Source of the DNA: a virus
Reading direction: 5' to 3' (one strand)
IMG/VR virus record: IMGVR_UViG_3300024265_000180
Location: 1 to 27,552 of that record
Length of the DNA stretch: 27,552 nt
Made by a program: the position numbers and the translations under genes. This document shows positions 1 to 6,765 of the stretch, piece by piece (the first letter of the stretch is position 1; every line of letters starts with the position of its first letter). The notes under the pieces are model-generated. The model ran no database searches. It had not been told where the DNA came from and saw nothing but the letters and a program-made list of their open reading frames with translations.

Positions 1-76
1 CTGTCGTGTAACAGTGACTCCTACTGGTCATTCCAATACATTCGAGATTTCCTTTCGTGTTTGAAATGGCCGGGCT

Positions 77-493
77 TCAACCGGCTGTAGCTAGACCGCA
101 GGTTGCGTCGTCATATTCAAACGTGCTTATGCCAGGGCAGTGAACGACGTAGTCGATCCCGTTGCGCTCCATATTGCCAATCAGGATATCTGTATTACCG
201 GGCACCGCACCTGCCTTCACATCCTCTAGGCTCAGCTTCGTGCCATTCAGATACATTGTCTTGCCCTCGACTGTATCTGTGAGCGTCTCGAATTTCTCGC
301 CGTCTTCTCGTGTTGCTGTCTGATACGAATACGCGACAAGCTGATAGGCGAATATCAACCGACGCAAGTTGTTAGATTCCATGACGTCGGCAATTTGCTG
401 TGACACGCTCTTGTCTGGCTCACGTTCAGCCGAGAATGACTCAGAGAAAAAGCCCGGTTGGTAATGGAATTTGATTTTGTGTTCTGTTCGCAT
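77..493 (-). CDS. Hypothetical phage protein (138 aa)
   Basis: I do not recognise a family. The start is the ATG at 493, which follows a clear ribosome-binding site (GGAG, six bases upstream); the frame stays open further upstream, but that extension is Arg-rich and would overlap the next gene. The product looks soluble, with an acidic central helix-prone part (residues about 25-50) and a C-terminal part rich in Gly, Asn and Asp. No membrane segment or signal peptide is visible. It is the last complete gene of the leftmost minus-strand series; 52 bases separate it from the gene that starts at 773. The reading frame and start are well supported; the function is unknown. Confidence 0.6.
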   Translation of the reverse strand: MRTEHKIKFHYQPGFFSESFSAEREPDKSVSQQIADVMESNNLRRLIFAYQLVAYSYQTATREDGEKFETLTDTVEGKTMYLNGTKLSLEDVKAGAVPGNTDILIGNMERNGIDYVVHCPGISTFEYDDATCGLATAG

Positions 494-545
494 GGCAACT
501 CCGTGTGTTCGTGTTTCACTCCAGGTTCGCGGCCGCTCGTGCCGC

Positions 546-773
546 TTAGCCAAGCATCTTCTCCGCGATGTCTTCGATGCTGTACTTGTCGCCGATCGCA
601 AGTTGCAATTGTTCGCGGCATTTGCGTAGTGCAATCCGTTCGGCCGACAGCGTTTCTCGCAGTGTTTCGATTACCCCTTGCAATTGCGCGATGTCTTCTT
701 TCGTGGTTCGTGTGCGCTTGGTTGCGTCGGCCTCGGGTTCTGTGGGATCGTCTGCCGGTGGGTTTGGTTTCAT
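546..773 (-). CDS. Small coiled-coil protein (75 aa)
   Basis: The start at 773 is set by AAAGGAG followed by AAACGTG directly before ATG. The first 25 residues are Pro/Asp/Thr-rich and probably disordered. Residues about 25-65 form a charged heptad-like helix with regularly spaced Leu and Ile (IAQLQGVIETLRETLSAER region), so an oligomerising coiled coil is likely. There is no catalytic motif. Many phages encode such short helical proteins in early regions, but I cannot assign a role. A small hairpin (805-820) lies between this gene and its upstream neighbour. Confidence 0.6.
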   Translation of the reverse strand: MKPNPPADDPTEPEADATKRTRTTKEDIAQLQGVIETLRETLSAERIALRKCREQLQLAIGDKYSIEDIAEKMLG

Positions 774-804
774 CACGTTTCTCCTTTGTTGGTGTGTTCT
801 AAAA

Positions 805-820
805 TGGGCATCCGTGCCCA
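805..820. repeat. Intergenic hairpin TGGGCA-TCCG-TGCCCA, copy 1
   Basis: This is a perfect 6-bp inverted repeat around a 4-base loop, in the 216-base gap upstream of the gene at 546-773. The same GGGCA-TCCG-TGCCC element occurs at 2174-2187, also just upstream of a small minus-strand gene. There is no T tract on either side, so it is not an ordinary terminator. The rest of the gap (821-989) holds no other feature that I can support. Confidence 0.5.
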
Positions 821-989
821 GCGGCGACTCGTCCAAGCGCCGTCCGATCCGTCGGAGAGTTTCGCTCTCGATCCATCACGTGCCGGGCGTCCGTGCGCGG
901 TTCCTGCGCCGCGTCATGCGGCGATGTTTCAAAACTCCTAACCCTGCGCGACCGCAGACAAGGGCGGTACAGTGGCCGCGACTTACGGG

Positions 990-1925
990 CTAGGAGCCCT
1001 CCGATTGTTCCGCTCTGTTGTTTGCGGCCTCGGCGCCGTGCTTGTCGAGTAGCTTGTCGGCGATGATTGCCATAGCTCCAAGTGCATCAACGTAGTCGGG
1101 TCGGGTCATGCCGCTGCCTATGTGGATATCCATAAACTCACGTGCGACGGAGTGAATCACACTAGCCACTTCGCGAATCGCGATCGTCTCGGGCGGTATC
1201 GATATAAACGTATCGCCAACGGCATCGAGCGATGCGGTCGTCTCGACAGCCGGAGCGATTTCCGCATCTTCGTTTGTCCACGTCGCTATTACGCGACCGG
1301 TACTGTCACGTTTGCCCTTGATCGAGAATAGGCTCACGTGTTCGCCTGTGACTTCTGCGGCAAGGTCGGCGAGGGCACCGGCAACAACGAGCGATGCCGT
1401 ATCAGCGAGGGCGCCTGCGAGGGACGCCACCCGTTTGTAAAAGACACTGCCGCCGCGTGTTCTGGTTGTCGCCACCCATGACGGCGGATCAGTGGTTTGT
1501 GCCCAAGAGATTTCAATCTCGGCTACCGGCAATGGTTGCTCAACTGCCGAAGGGCTAAGCTTCTCGGCCATCGCCGTGTGAGCATTCTCCCAAGCGTTAT
1601 CGGCTTCTGGCTTGGGTTCTTGTTCGAGCGGGGTGAACTCATTCAGGGCAGTGCTAAGTGTTTGACTACCACGCCCGACGTATTGCGCATTGCCTTTATA
1701 GTACGAGTGATACTCGATGCCGTCGCGGACGCCTTGCAGATAGACGTCACGCGTCACGCGTTTGAGTCCACTTAGCTCCAGAGAGGACATAGCGATTAAG
1801 TGATTTGTCCTCCAACTTGCGATTTGTTCGTACGCTGCCTCACAGTTTAGTTCGATTTGTTCGTACGCTGCCTCACAGTTTAGTTCGATTTGTTCGTACG
1901 CTGCCTCACAGTTTAGTTCGTTCAT
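990..1925 (-). CDS. Hypothetical protein with triplicated N-terminal 11-aa repeat (311 aa)
   Basis: The start at 1925 follows GGGAGACGAACG, a ribosome-binding block shared with several other genes here. The N-terminus is three identical copies of the 11-residue unit NELNCEAAYEQ/IELNCEAAYEQ (residues about 2-34), encoded by three identical 33-base units. The middle (about 100-160) is Pro/Glu-rich. Residues about 175-210 are rich in Ala and Leu (SLAGALADTASLVVAGALADLAAEV) and could be an amphipathic or weakly membrane-active helix. I do not recognise the C-terminal half, which looks like a folded alpha/beta domain. Function unknown. The repeat could be tolerated because it encodes a helical, acidic tail. 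Confidence 0.6.
   Translation of the reverse strand: MNELNCEAAYEQIELNCEAAYEQIELNCEAAYEQIASWRTNHLIAMSSLELSGLKRVTRDVYLQGVRDGIEYHSYYKGNAQYVGRGSQTLSTALNEFTPLEQEPKPEADNAWENAHTAMAEKLSPSAVEQPLPVAEIEISWAQTTDPPSWVATTRTRGGSVFYKRVASLAGALADTASLVVAGALADLAAEVTGEHVSLFSIKGKRDSTGRVIATWTNEDAEIAPAVETTASLDAVGDTFISIPPETIAIREVASVIHSVAREFMDIHIGSGMTRPDYVDALGAMAIIADKLLDKHGAEAANNRAEQSEGS
1821..1919 (-). repeat. Three perfect 33-bp tandem repeats in coding sequence
   Basis: Units at 1821-1853, 1854-1886 and 1887-1919 are identical base for base and begin GATTTGTTCGTACG on the plus strand. They encode 11 codons each, so changes in copy number keep the frame of the gene at 990-1925. Perfect identity at synonymous positions points to recent expansion or ongoing slippage. 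Confidence 0.9.
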
Positions 1926-1938
1926 CGTTCGTCTCCCA

Positions 1939-2151
1939 TTATGGTTTCGTGACATAAGATTCCCACATCTTGCGATATGCCACATGGGCGGCGTCGCATC
2001 GCGCAAATGCTCTGCCGAGGTTGATTTTCGCCACCGCAATATCATCCATCTTTCCCATGCCAGCCCTGATATTCCAGCAGACTTCCACGTAAGCGATGGC
2101 ATCCGCATGGGCTAGCCGCAAATGTTCAAGGTGCTCAAACGTGGTTGGCAT
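1939..2151 (-). CDS. Small helical protein (70 aa)
   Basis: The start at 2151 has the GGGAGACGAACG ribosome-binding block immediately upstream. The product is predominantly alpha-helical, with His- and Ala-rich segments (HLEHLRLAHADAIAYVEVCW and AFARCDAAHVAYRKMW) and no membrane segment. It looks like the short helical bundle proteins common in phage early operons. No family recognised. It ends 13 bases before the start of the repeat-bearing gene (990-1925), so the two are probably co-transcribed. Confidence 0.6.
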   Translation of the reverse strand: MPTTFEHLEHLRLAHADAIAYVEVCWNIRAGMGKMDDIAVAKINLGRAFARCDAAHVAYRKMWESYVTKP

Positions 2152-2173
2152 CGTTCGTCTCCCGTTTTTGAAT

Positions 2174-2187
2174 GGGCATCCGTGCCC
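2174..2187. repeat. Intergenic hairpin GGGCA-TCCG-TGCCC, copy 2
   Basis: This is a second copy of the element at 805-820, with a perfect 5-bp stem and the same loop. It sits between the stop of the gene at 2202-2543 and the ribosome-binding site of the gene starting at 2151. In the minus-strand transcript it would form just 5' of the ribosome-binding site, so an effect on translation or mRNA processing is possible. Confidence 0.5.
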
Positions 2188-2201
2188 GGTGGGCGATCCG
2201 T

Positions 2202-2543
2202 CTAATTTGTTGCCACTGCCTGCTCGTCGTCGAGGCGTTCGCGTTCTTCGTCTGCGATTTCGTCGTTGAGGATTTCCCGCTGGGCCTTCGTGATTGCCGC
2301 CTTCAATTCATCGGGCGTGCTTCCCTCGACGTCTCGCCTGGCGAGACAGTCGCCACATTTTTTAGTCCTCGGCTGTTGGTTATCGAAGTCGCCGATCTGT
2401 CGTAGCGTGCCACCGAAGACGCCATTATCTTCGCGGCAGAGATTGACTGCCCAATCACCACACTCAAAGTTAACCGCCACCTCGGCCTCGTCGTTTGCGG
2501 CCCAGTTCTTCGCGGCGTTGGCTATCGCCTCGTTTCCTCGCAT
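2202..2543 (-). CDS. Hypothetical acidic protein (113 aa)
   Basis: The start at 2543 follows AAAGGAGAACACG, the second ribosome-binding block type used in this genome. The first half contains a beta-like stretch (EVAVNFECGDWAVNLCRED) and two Cys that do not form an obvious zinc motif; a later CGDC pair (about residue 65) might pair with them. The C-terminal 45 residues are a highly charged helix (ITKAQREILNDEIADEERERL) likely to be a coiled coil. No family recognised. The stop codon of the upstream gene overlaps the ribosome-binding site, so the two genes are tightly linked. Confidence 0.6.
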   Translation of the reverse strand: MRGNEAIANAAKNWAANDEAEVAVNFECGDWAVNLCREDNGVFGGTLRQIGDFDNQQPRTKKCGDCLARRDVEGSTPDELKAAITKAQREILNDEIADEERERLDDEQAVATN

Positions 2544-2554
2544 CGTGTTCTCCT

Positions 2555-2776
2555 TTAACATTCGGATTCCATTGCCCGCCTTAGCTTGTCGCTACGTTCG
2601 CCGTTGTCGAAACGACGCCGTAACATTTGGCACCGCTTGTATGTCCCGGCGGATTCAATCTGCGACAAGTTGCTGCCATCGCCAAGGCTGAGCGCTCGCC
2701 TTGCGGCTTGTTCTTTTATGAGCAGATCGAATATCATCGCGATCCACCGACGCTTTATTTGATTCGTCGTGCTCAT
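2555..2776 (-). CDS. Small basic helical protein (73 aa)
   Basis: The start at 2776 has AAAGG eight bases upstream. The protein is rich in Arg, Lys and Leu (KRRWIAMIFDLLIKEQAARRAL, then YKRCQMLRRRFDNGERSDKLRRAM) and is likely all-helical; nucleic-acid binding is possible from charge alone. No recognised domain. Its TAA stop overlaps the ribosome-binding site of the downstream gene (start 2543). Confidence 0.55.
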   Translation of the reverse strand: MSTTNQIKRRWIAMIFDLLIKEQAARRALSLGDGSNLSQIESAGTYKRCQMLRRRFDNGERSDKLRRAMESEC

Positions 2777-2790
2777 CGTTGACCTTTCGT

Positions 2791-2967
2791 CTAGCGTTCA
2801 CAGCAGTAGGCATTGTGCGCAATCTGCTTTGTCGGCCCGTGGCGATGCACGATCTGCCCGGCGTGAACCATCACATCACAGTTGGAACATTTTCGCCTTC
2901 GGGTCTGACGCGTGAGATACCAGTCGCTCTTTTCGTCGGCGATGATTGTTGTGGTGGTGGTCTTCAT
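2791..2967 (-). CDS. Small putative zinc-binding protein (58 aa)
   Basis: The start at 2967 is chosen for the GGAAAGG ribosome-binding site eight bases upstream; an upstream in-frame ATG (2988) lacks one. The N-terminus is a Thr run (KTTTTT), then a basic stretch (TRQTRRRK). The C-terminal half has CSNC, several His (HAGQIVHRHG) and a final CC pair, spaced like a treble-clef or short zinc-finger fold. Such mini-proteins are frequent in phage early regions. The exact role (DNA, RNA or protein binding) cannot be read from the sequence. Confidence 0.6.
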   Translation of the reverse strand: MKTTTTTIIADEKSDWYLTRQTRRRKCSNCDVMVHAGQIVHRHGPTKQIAHNAYCCER

Positions 2968-2984
2968 GGTAATCCTTTCCGGCG

Positions 2985-3395
2985 TCACGAAACATCGATC
3001 CTGTACTGAGCAACCAGCGTCGTAATCTGCTGATCCTCGCCAACGTTACGCTTGCGATGTCCGTAGAAGACGAGCGCGCAAACGAAACAGCCTGTTACCT
3101 CGTCTTCCGACCGCCGGGCGTTGACGTTGCATTCAAACCCAACGACGTTCGGCACATCGTCCGTGAAGGCGTCGACCAATTCTATCTCGACGTCGTCGAT
3201 GTCGTACCATTCGACGTAACCGGGGACGCCGCCGCAAGCGGACGTCTCAGGCTCCGGCGGTATCACGTCACACTCAGCCCAGCACGGCACCTCAGCCCAG
3301 AGACATTCGCGGATTTCATCGGCGTATTCGATCGGTTCGCGATTCACTGCCGTCGGTTGCGTTGTCTTCAGGGTGGGGATGTAGATATCGTCCAT
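2985..3395 (-). CDS. Hypothetical acidic protein (136 aa)
   Basis: The start at 3395 follows AAAGGGAGAGCC. The product is strongly acidic, particularly residues about 70-105 (YDIDDVEIELVDAFTDDVPN), and has six scattered Cys, including CFVC near residue 110, that could bind metal with earlier Cys. It has no signal peptide or membrane segment. An acidic, DNA-mimic-like composition is compatible with an inhibitor role, but this is conjecture. It follows the XRE regulator gene closely. Confidence 0.55.
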   Translation of the reverse strand: MDDIYIPTLKTTQPTAVNREPIEYADEIRECLWAEVPCWAECDVIPPEPETSACGGVPGYVEWYDIDDVEIELVDAFTDDVPNVVGFECNVNARRSEDEVTGCFVCALVFYGHRKRNVGEDQQITTLVAQYRIDVS

Positions 3396-3427
3396 GGCTC
3401 TCCCTTTCGTGTCGCCCCGGTTGGCCC

Positions 3428-3646
3428 CTACTCGGATTCTCGACCGGCGAGCCAGTCGAGCGAGACATCGAGCACCTCGGCGATGCGGGCGGCTCGGGTC
3501 AGCGTCGGCTCGCAGCCGTCGCGCTCGTAGCTCTGCCATGAGTTGTTGGGGACGCCGGATTTTTTGGCGGCGGCGTACATCGTGAGGCCCTTTGCCTTGT
3601 GGGCTTGGGCGATGCGGCGGGCGAGCGGTTTGCGGGATGTGGTCAT
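3428..3646 (-). CDS. XRE-family HTH transcriptional regulator (72 aa)
   Basis: A single Cro/CI-type helix-turn-helix fills the protein: the first helix around residues 7-19, helix 2/3 in MYAAAKKSGVPNNSWQSYERDG (about 23-44), then the conserved ending LTRAARIAEVLDVSLDWLAG. The length fits a stand-alone HTH without an oligomerisation domain. It probably represses a nearby phage promoter, although no clear operator is visible next to it. The start at 3646 overlaps the stop of the upstream gene by four bases (ATGA) and has GGGGAGACACCCC upstream. Family call secure, target unknown. Confidence 0.85.
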   Translation of the reverse strand: MTTSRKPLARRIAQAHKAKGLTMYAAAKKSGVPNNSWQSYERDGCEPTLTRAARIAEVLDVSLDWLAGRESE

Positions 3647-3951
3647 GGGGTGTCTCCCCGGCGACTGTCTCGGTCGATCCAGTCGATGGCGGCGTGCCAG
3701 TGTGCCTCGTCGCAGTTGCCGAGTATGTCGGGGTAGATGCCGGCGAGCGACTCGCCCTCAGTGGTGCGGCGGACGATCGTGCCGATCAACACCCAGGCGG
3801 CTGGTGACAACTGCCGCGATTGTAAGTCGGCTTCGGCGCGCTCCATTGCATCCATTGCCGCCACCGCGCCATAGTCGCCGGCCAGTGCGCTCTTGACGCG
3901 GGCAATTGCCCCGTCCTCGTTTAGCTCGCGATCTATGCGGTCGTCCATCAT
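3643..3951 (-). CDS. Hypothetical protein (102 aa)
   Basis: The gene ends in a 4-base overlap with the XRE regulator gene, so the two are translationally coupled. Starts at 3951 and 3948 (Met-Met) are both possible; GGGAG lies about ten bases upstream. It is a mixed acidic helix protein (VAAMDAMERAEADLQSRQLSPAAWVLIGTIVRR) with a Trp-rich end (AHWHAAIDWIDRD). No family recognised. Its position suggests it could be a partner or co-regulated gene of the repressor. Confidence 0.6.
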   Translation of the reverse strand: MMDDRIDRELNEDGAIARVKSALAGDYGAVAAMDAMERAEADLQSRQLSPAAWVLIGTIVRRTTEGESLAGIYPDILGNCDEAHWHAAIDWIDRDSRRGDTP

Positions 3952-4020
3952 TGGTTTTGGCTCCCGGTTTGGTGGTGTTGCTTAGCAGGCAGTGTCGTCT
4001 GCGGCGGTCCTGGCTGGTGG

Positions 4021-4446
4021 TCAATCCCGGCCCTCTCGCATCGCCCGGGCCAGCGGCCTATTGGCGATCTCATTGCGGTGGTGATCGGCGGCGGCGTCCC
4101 GCTCGGCGGCCGCGGCCGGATAGTCTGCCACCCATTGGGCGGCCAGGCCGTCAGCCTGCTGCCTCAGGCAGACAGCCTGCGCGTAGTCGTTGTCCTCGAC
4201 GTCCTCGGCTCGCGACCGCAGCCGCTCGATCTCGTGCCACGCCGCCTCGTCGTCGCTGCGGTCGTCGCTGCGGTCGTCGCTGCGGGCCACCTCATAACTC
4301 AGCACCTCGCCGCCCCCAGCCTCGCGGGTTGCGTCTTGGATGCGGGCAAAAATCTTGTCGTTCAGGCCGACGGGGAATTTGGCCGATACGTCTACTTGCT
4401 CTAGGTCGCCGTTTGGCCGTTTGATTGTCAAGGTTGTGGTAGTCAT
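4021..4446 (-). CDS. Hypothetical protein with SDDR repeat (141 aa)
   Basis: The start at 4446 is preceded by CGGGAGACGAACA. The N-terminal 40 residues look like a small beta domain (TTTLTIKRPNGDLEQVDVSAKF). Residues 54-64 are the repeat SDDRSDDRSDD, encoded by three 12-base units (4251-4286). The remainder is a long charged helix (EIERLRSRAEDVEDNDYAQAVCLRQQADGL) followed by an Ala-rich tail. A protein-protein interaction role is plausible, and no enzymatic motif is visible. Unknown family. Confidence 0.6.
   Translation of the reverse strand: MTTTTLTIKRPNGDLEQVDVSAKFPVGLNDKIFARIQDATREAGGGEVLSYEVARSDDRSDDRSDDEAAWHEIERLRSRAEDVEDNDYAQAVCLRQQADGLAAQWVADYPAAAAERDAAADHHRNEIANRPLARAMREGRD
4251..4286 (-). 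repeat. Three 12-bp tandem repeats (CGTCGCTGCGGT)
   Basis: Units run at 4251-4262, 4263-4274 and 4275-4286; the last differs only at its final base. They encode SDDR repeats in the surrounding gene and keep its frame. Confidence 0.85.
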
Positions 4447-4525
4447 TGTTCGTCTCCCGTTGTGCCCCTCTCTCCCCCTTGTCTGCATTCATTGTACCAC
4501 ATCCACGGCCAATTGCAATAGGATT

Positions 4526-5098
4526 TTAACTCGATTCCAGCGGCATCGGCAGATATTCCGCCGGATGGTCGGCTAATTCGGCCAAAACAATCTCCGTTCG
4601 AGGTGCATCCCCGCTGGCCGCGATCACGGGATACGCCCATTTCAGACTAACCTGATTATCGTCGTGCCAAGCCCCGGCGGTCGTCAGGGCGTCTAGGACG
4701 GCTTTCTCGACATTGTCGACGTCCGGTTTTTTTGTGTGCCAACGTGGCGGATAGGGCCGCTTACGGGCAGCCTCGGCCTTTGTGAGCGGGAACACGGCCA
4801 TGATGGTGATGGCAATCGGTCCTGTGAGCGGATCGATCTGCCGGCGTGCTGCTTGGTAGGCCGTCACGATGGACGCCTTGTAGTCGTCGACGGGGTGCTT
4901 TGGCGTGTATGGCGCCGACCGGCAAAACTGGCGTACGATGCGATGTAAGTCTGTTGCACTTCTCAGCACAAGAATTGCCGCAAACATTGCTGCTACGTTG
5001 GTGATGATCGTGCGAAACTTCGCCCGGGGTTGGCCGATCGGAACGCCCAGCACGATGAAGCTCGTCATCGTTTCAGGTTTGATTAGGTCGTTTATCAT
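4526..5098 (-). CDS. rusA: RusA-family Holliday junction resolvase (190 aa)
   Basis: RusA cuts four-way DNA junctions as a dimer. The family signature is complete: KKPDVDNVEKAVLDAL (about 123-138) followed by AWHDDNQV (143-150), giving the acidic residues D126, D128, D136, D146 and D147. The N-terminal strand IVLGVPIGQPRAKF also matches. Between it and the usual YTPKHP motif lie about 30 extra residues (30-61) with a hydrophobic patch, which is longer than typical RusA proteins. The start at 5098 is favoured by a GGAG site eight bases upstream; an ATG at 5116 overlapping the upstream stop is an alternative. Fits phage recombination or DNA packaging clean-up. Confidence 0.9.
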   Translation of the reverse strand: MINDLIKPETMTSFIVLGVPIGQPRAKFRTIITNVAAMFAAILVLRSATDLHRIVRQFCRSAPYTPKHPVDDYKASIVTAYQAARRQIDPLTGPIAITIMAVFPLTKAEAARKRPYPPRWHTKKPDVDNVEKAVLDALTTAGAWHDDNQVSLKWAYPVIAASGDAPRTEIVLAELADHPAEYLPMPLESS

Positions 5099-5112
5099 TC
5101 GGTTGACTCCGT

Positions 5113-5232
5113 TCATCCTTTCATGTATTTCAACCATTTCCCGACAATCCATGCAATTACCAGCAGCCCAGCGGCTGCGACTATCGCTTCGGGAAGTGTG
5201 GTTGGCTCGGCCTTGGCAAACAGATAGATCAT
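5113..5232 (-). CDS. 39-aa single-pass membrane protein
   Basis: This very short gene is coupled on both sides: its ATG (5232) overlaps the upstream stop as ATGA, and its TGA overlaps an ATG of the rusA frame. AGAGG lies seven bases upstream of its start. The product has a short polar N-terminus, one hydrophobic helix (IVAAAGLLVIAWIVG, about residues 18-32) and a basic C-terminal tail (KWLKYMKG). The charge pattern suggests Nout-Cin. Similar tiny proteins may be holin-like, antiholin or host-membrane modulators; the location next to rusA does not decide this. Confidence 0.55.
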   Translation of the reverse strand: MIYLFAKAEPTTLPEAIVAAAGLLVIAWIVGKWLKYMKG

Positions 5233-5540
5233 TCGGTTACCTCTGTTTTAACATCCAATTCCAGCCACTCGCACAACGTATCTTCATTGGCGGCTTCTCC
5301 GGCCGCGATGATTCCGCCACCGGCATCAATGATGCCTGCCGGTAATCCGCCCCACGTCACGTGCGCAGTAAACGGCGCGATGCCTTCTAGCGTCTCATTG
5401 GTCGGATTGAGCCGAACATACCATCCGGCATCGGGCGTGCCGATGTACAACATCCGCTGCGGAAAGGGCGAGCCGTACTTGCGTGCGCAGCACTCGGCTA
5501 TCAAGGCAAACGATTCGGCCATACGCATTAGTTGGCTCAC
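5229..5540 (-). CDS. Hypothetical phage protein (103 aa)
   Basis: A GTG at 5540 overlaps the upstream stop (GTGA); an ATG at 5528 with GGAG 11 bases upstream is a possible alternative start. The central part is Gly-rich (WGGLPAGIIDAGGGIIAAGEAANEDTL), with a predicted beta structure before it and an acidic C-terminus. No known domain. It is the third gene of a chain of overlapping genes (6273 to 4526) that ends with the resolvase. Confidence 0.6.
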   Translation of the reverse strand: MSQLMRMAESFALIAECCARKYGSPFPQRMLYIGTPDAGWYVRLNPTNETLEGIAPFTAHVTWGGLPAGIIDAGGGIIAAGEAANEDTLCEWLELDVKTEVTE

Positions 5541-5848
5541 TCCGCTTTGGCGATGGCTGCTTCGGCATCTACGAATGCGTCCGGCTCGCCGTCGATGAAT
5601 ACACCACGTTTCTTAAACACAGTGTCGCAATCTCTGTAAACAGCCAACATGTTATTGCACGCCGCCAGCAACTCATCGTGAGCGTTGCACGCGCGGACGA
5701 TGAACTCGGCGTTCAGCCTGGTTTCATCGGCGGGGCTTTGGTTCATTGGGGTGCAGTCGCATACACTGCACTCGTCGTTACCGACTATTTCATAACAACC
5801 ATCGCCTGAATACCGATACTTGTAAGGTGTTGGTGTGTGCTTGCTCAT
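5537..5848 (-). CDS. Conserved phage protein of unknown function (103 aa)
   Basis: The protein has the layout of a widespread phage family: an N-terminal HTPTP start, a short strand region (YRYSGDGCYEIVGND), then a helix that includes LNAEFIVRACNAHDELLAACNNML, the counterpart of the usual ANA-LIAAAPELLAAL motif. Two Cys (SVCDC) are an addition I do not know from the family. The role of the family is unknown, although it is usually encoded in early or recombination regions. Both ends overlap neighbours by four bases (ATGA upstream, GTGA downstream). Confidence 0.75.
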   Translation of the reverse strand: MSKHTPTPYKYRYSGDGCYEIVGNDECSVCDCTPMNQSPADETRLNAEFIVRACNAHDELLAACNNMLAVYRDCDTVFKKRGVFIDGEPDAFVDAEAAIAKAE

Positions 5849-6273
5849 CCGTCCGCATCCACATCAACTTCTGGCCTCACATTGCCCACCGGTATCTCGC
5901 CGCTACTTTTGATCGTCATCGTGCCGTGTTGATGATGCAGCAAAACGATCTCTTGATCTTCCAGGTCCACCGGATTGAACGTCAGGCGTACGGACACATC
6001 GCTTGCGCCGAAACTCAACCTTGCCGTATCGGCACTGCCCACCACTGACACGTCCTCGACACCCTTTAATTTCGTTTGCCCCTCGCCGTCTTTCCTGTTG
6101 ACGCGGTCTAATCGCACGGCGATACGTCGCTTGACCAATGCCCCAAGAGCTTCTTTGTCGTTGAAGTCGTTGCGCTCAAACTTCACGCCAAGCGATACAG
6201 TTTCCACACCGTGTGACACGCCCATAAAACGCACGGGCACTTTGATTCTCAGGCTACTCGTTTTTGCTGACAT
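5845..6273 (-). CDS. Hypothetical beta-rich protein (142 aa)
   Basis: The start at 6273 follows AAAGGAGAAACACG, a strong ribosome-binding block. The sequence alternates hydrophobic and charged residues throughout (SLRIKVPVRFMGV, SVRLTFNPVDLEDQEIVLLHH), predicting mostly beta strands, and there is no membrane segment. Several phage genes upstream of single-strand annealing or resolvase genes look like this, but I recognise no family. Its stop overlaps the next start, so it heads the 6273-4526 coupled series. Confidence 0.6.
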   Translation of the reverse strand: MSAKTSSLRIKVPVRFMGVSHGVETVSLGVKFERNDFNDKEALGALVKRRIAVRLDRVNRKDGEGQTKLKGVEDVSVVGSADTARLSFGASDVSVRLTFNPVDLEDQEIVLLHHQHGTMTIKSSGEIPVGNVRPEVDVDADG

Positions 6274-6290
6274 CGTGTTTCTCCTTTTGG

Positions 6291-6479
6291 TTATCGCGTT
6301 CGGCGTCGCACAGTACGGCGCCGCTCTTGCCTTTCCATTCTGCCACTGGGGTTGTGCGAATAATCACCGCCCTCATCGGGCTCCGTGTCAAAGAACATGC
6401 CGCACGTCCGGCAGTAGTAATCCTCGCCTTGCTGGATGCCAAAGCGTTGGCACTTCGGGCAGCGTGGTTTATCGTTCAC
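6291..6479 (-). CDS. Zinc-ribbon protein (62 aa)
   Basis: The pattern CPKCQRFGIQQGEDYYCRTCG gives two CxxC knuckles 15 residues apart (Cys 7, 10, 22 and 25), a classical zinc ribbon, followed by an acidic stretch and a very basic tail (ERQERRRTVRRRTR). Nucleic-acid binding is likely. The start is a GTG (6479) overlapping the upstream stop, with GGAAGG about ten bases before. Many phages carry such mini zinc ribbons; the target is unknown. Confidence 0.7.
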   Translation of the reverse strand: MNDKPRCPKCQRFGIQQGEDYYCRTCGMFFDTEPDEGGDYSHNPSGRMERQERRRTVRRRTR

Positions 6480-6694
6480 GATTCACCGCCTTCCGTTTTG
6501 GGTTCGTCGATATGGGTGCCATGGCCACTCAGCACTAGTTCAACCGCTCTGATGAATGGGGTGTCTTTTAATATCGGGCTCAATGGTTGCTTGCTGTTTA
6601 GCTCTTCAATGTTTTGCACGCAAAATGAATGGCAAACCAATTCACTGAGCGCCCTGTAATAGATGATCGTTTGCACTTCGGCTGCCCCTTGCAT
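6476..6694 (-). CDS. Small hypothetical protein (72 aa)
   Basis: The frame is open and coupled to the zinc-ribbon gene by a four-base overlap, but the start is doubtful: ATG at 6694 has no good ribosome-binding site, whereas GTG at 6676 lies about ten bases after AAGGGG. The product has a central helix and two Cys (LVCHSFCV). No family recognised, and the acidic C-terminus has no features. Moderate support from gene order only. Confidence 0.45.
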   Translation of the reverse strand: MQGAAEVQTIIYYRALSELVCHSFCVQNIEELNSKQPLSPILKDTPFIRAVELVLSGHGTHIDEPKTEGGES

Positions 6695-6765
6695 CGCTAG
6701 CGCATCGTTGCGTTGGTGTTCGGCTCAATTTTTAATTCCCAACAAATCATCATGTTTGGCCCTAA

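Noticed and set aside
1-41. Possible starts of a gene reading out of the left edge (minus-strand ATG at 31 or 41)
   Set aside because: The ATG at 41 has a good ribosome-binding site but stops after six codons; the frame from 31 is too short to judge.
458-993. Plus-strand frames of up to 141 codons
   Set aside because: They lie opposite the minus-strand genes at 77-493 and 546-773, lack ribosome-binding sites and have Arg/Ser/Cys-rich translations typical of antisense frames.
4251-4286. CRISPR-like short repeats
   Set aside because: Repeats are contiguous, without spacers, and encode a peptide repeat.
3543-4424. Arg- and Pro-rich plus-strand frames (117 and 172 codons)
   Set aside because: Composition is that of an antisense shadow of the XRE gene and its neighbours; no start signal.
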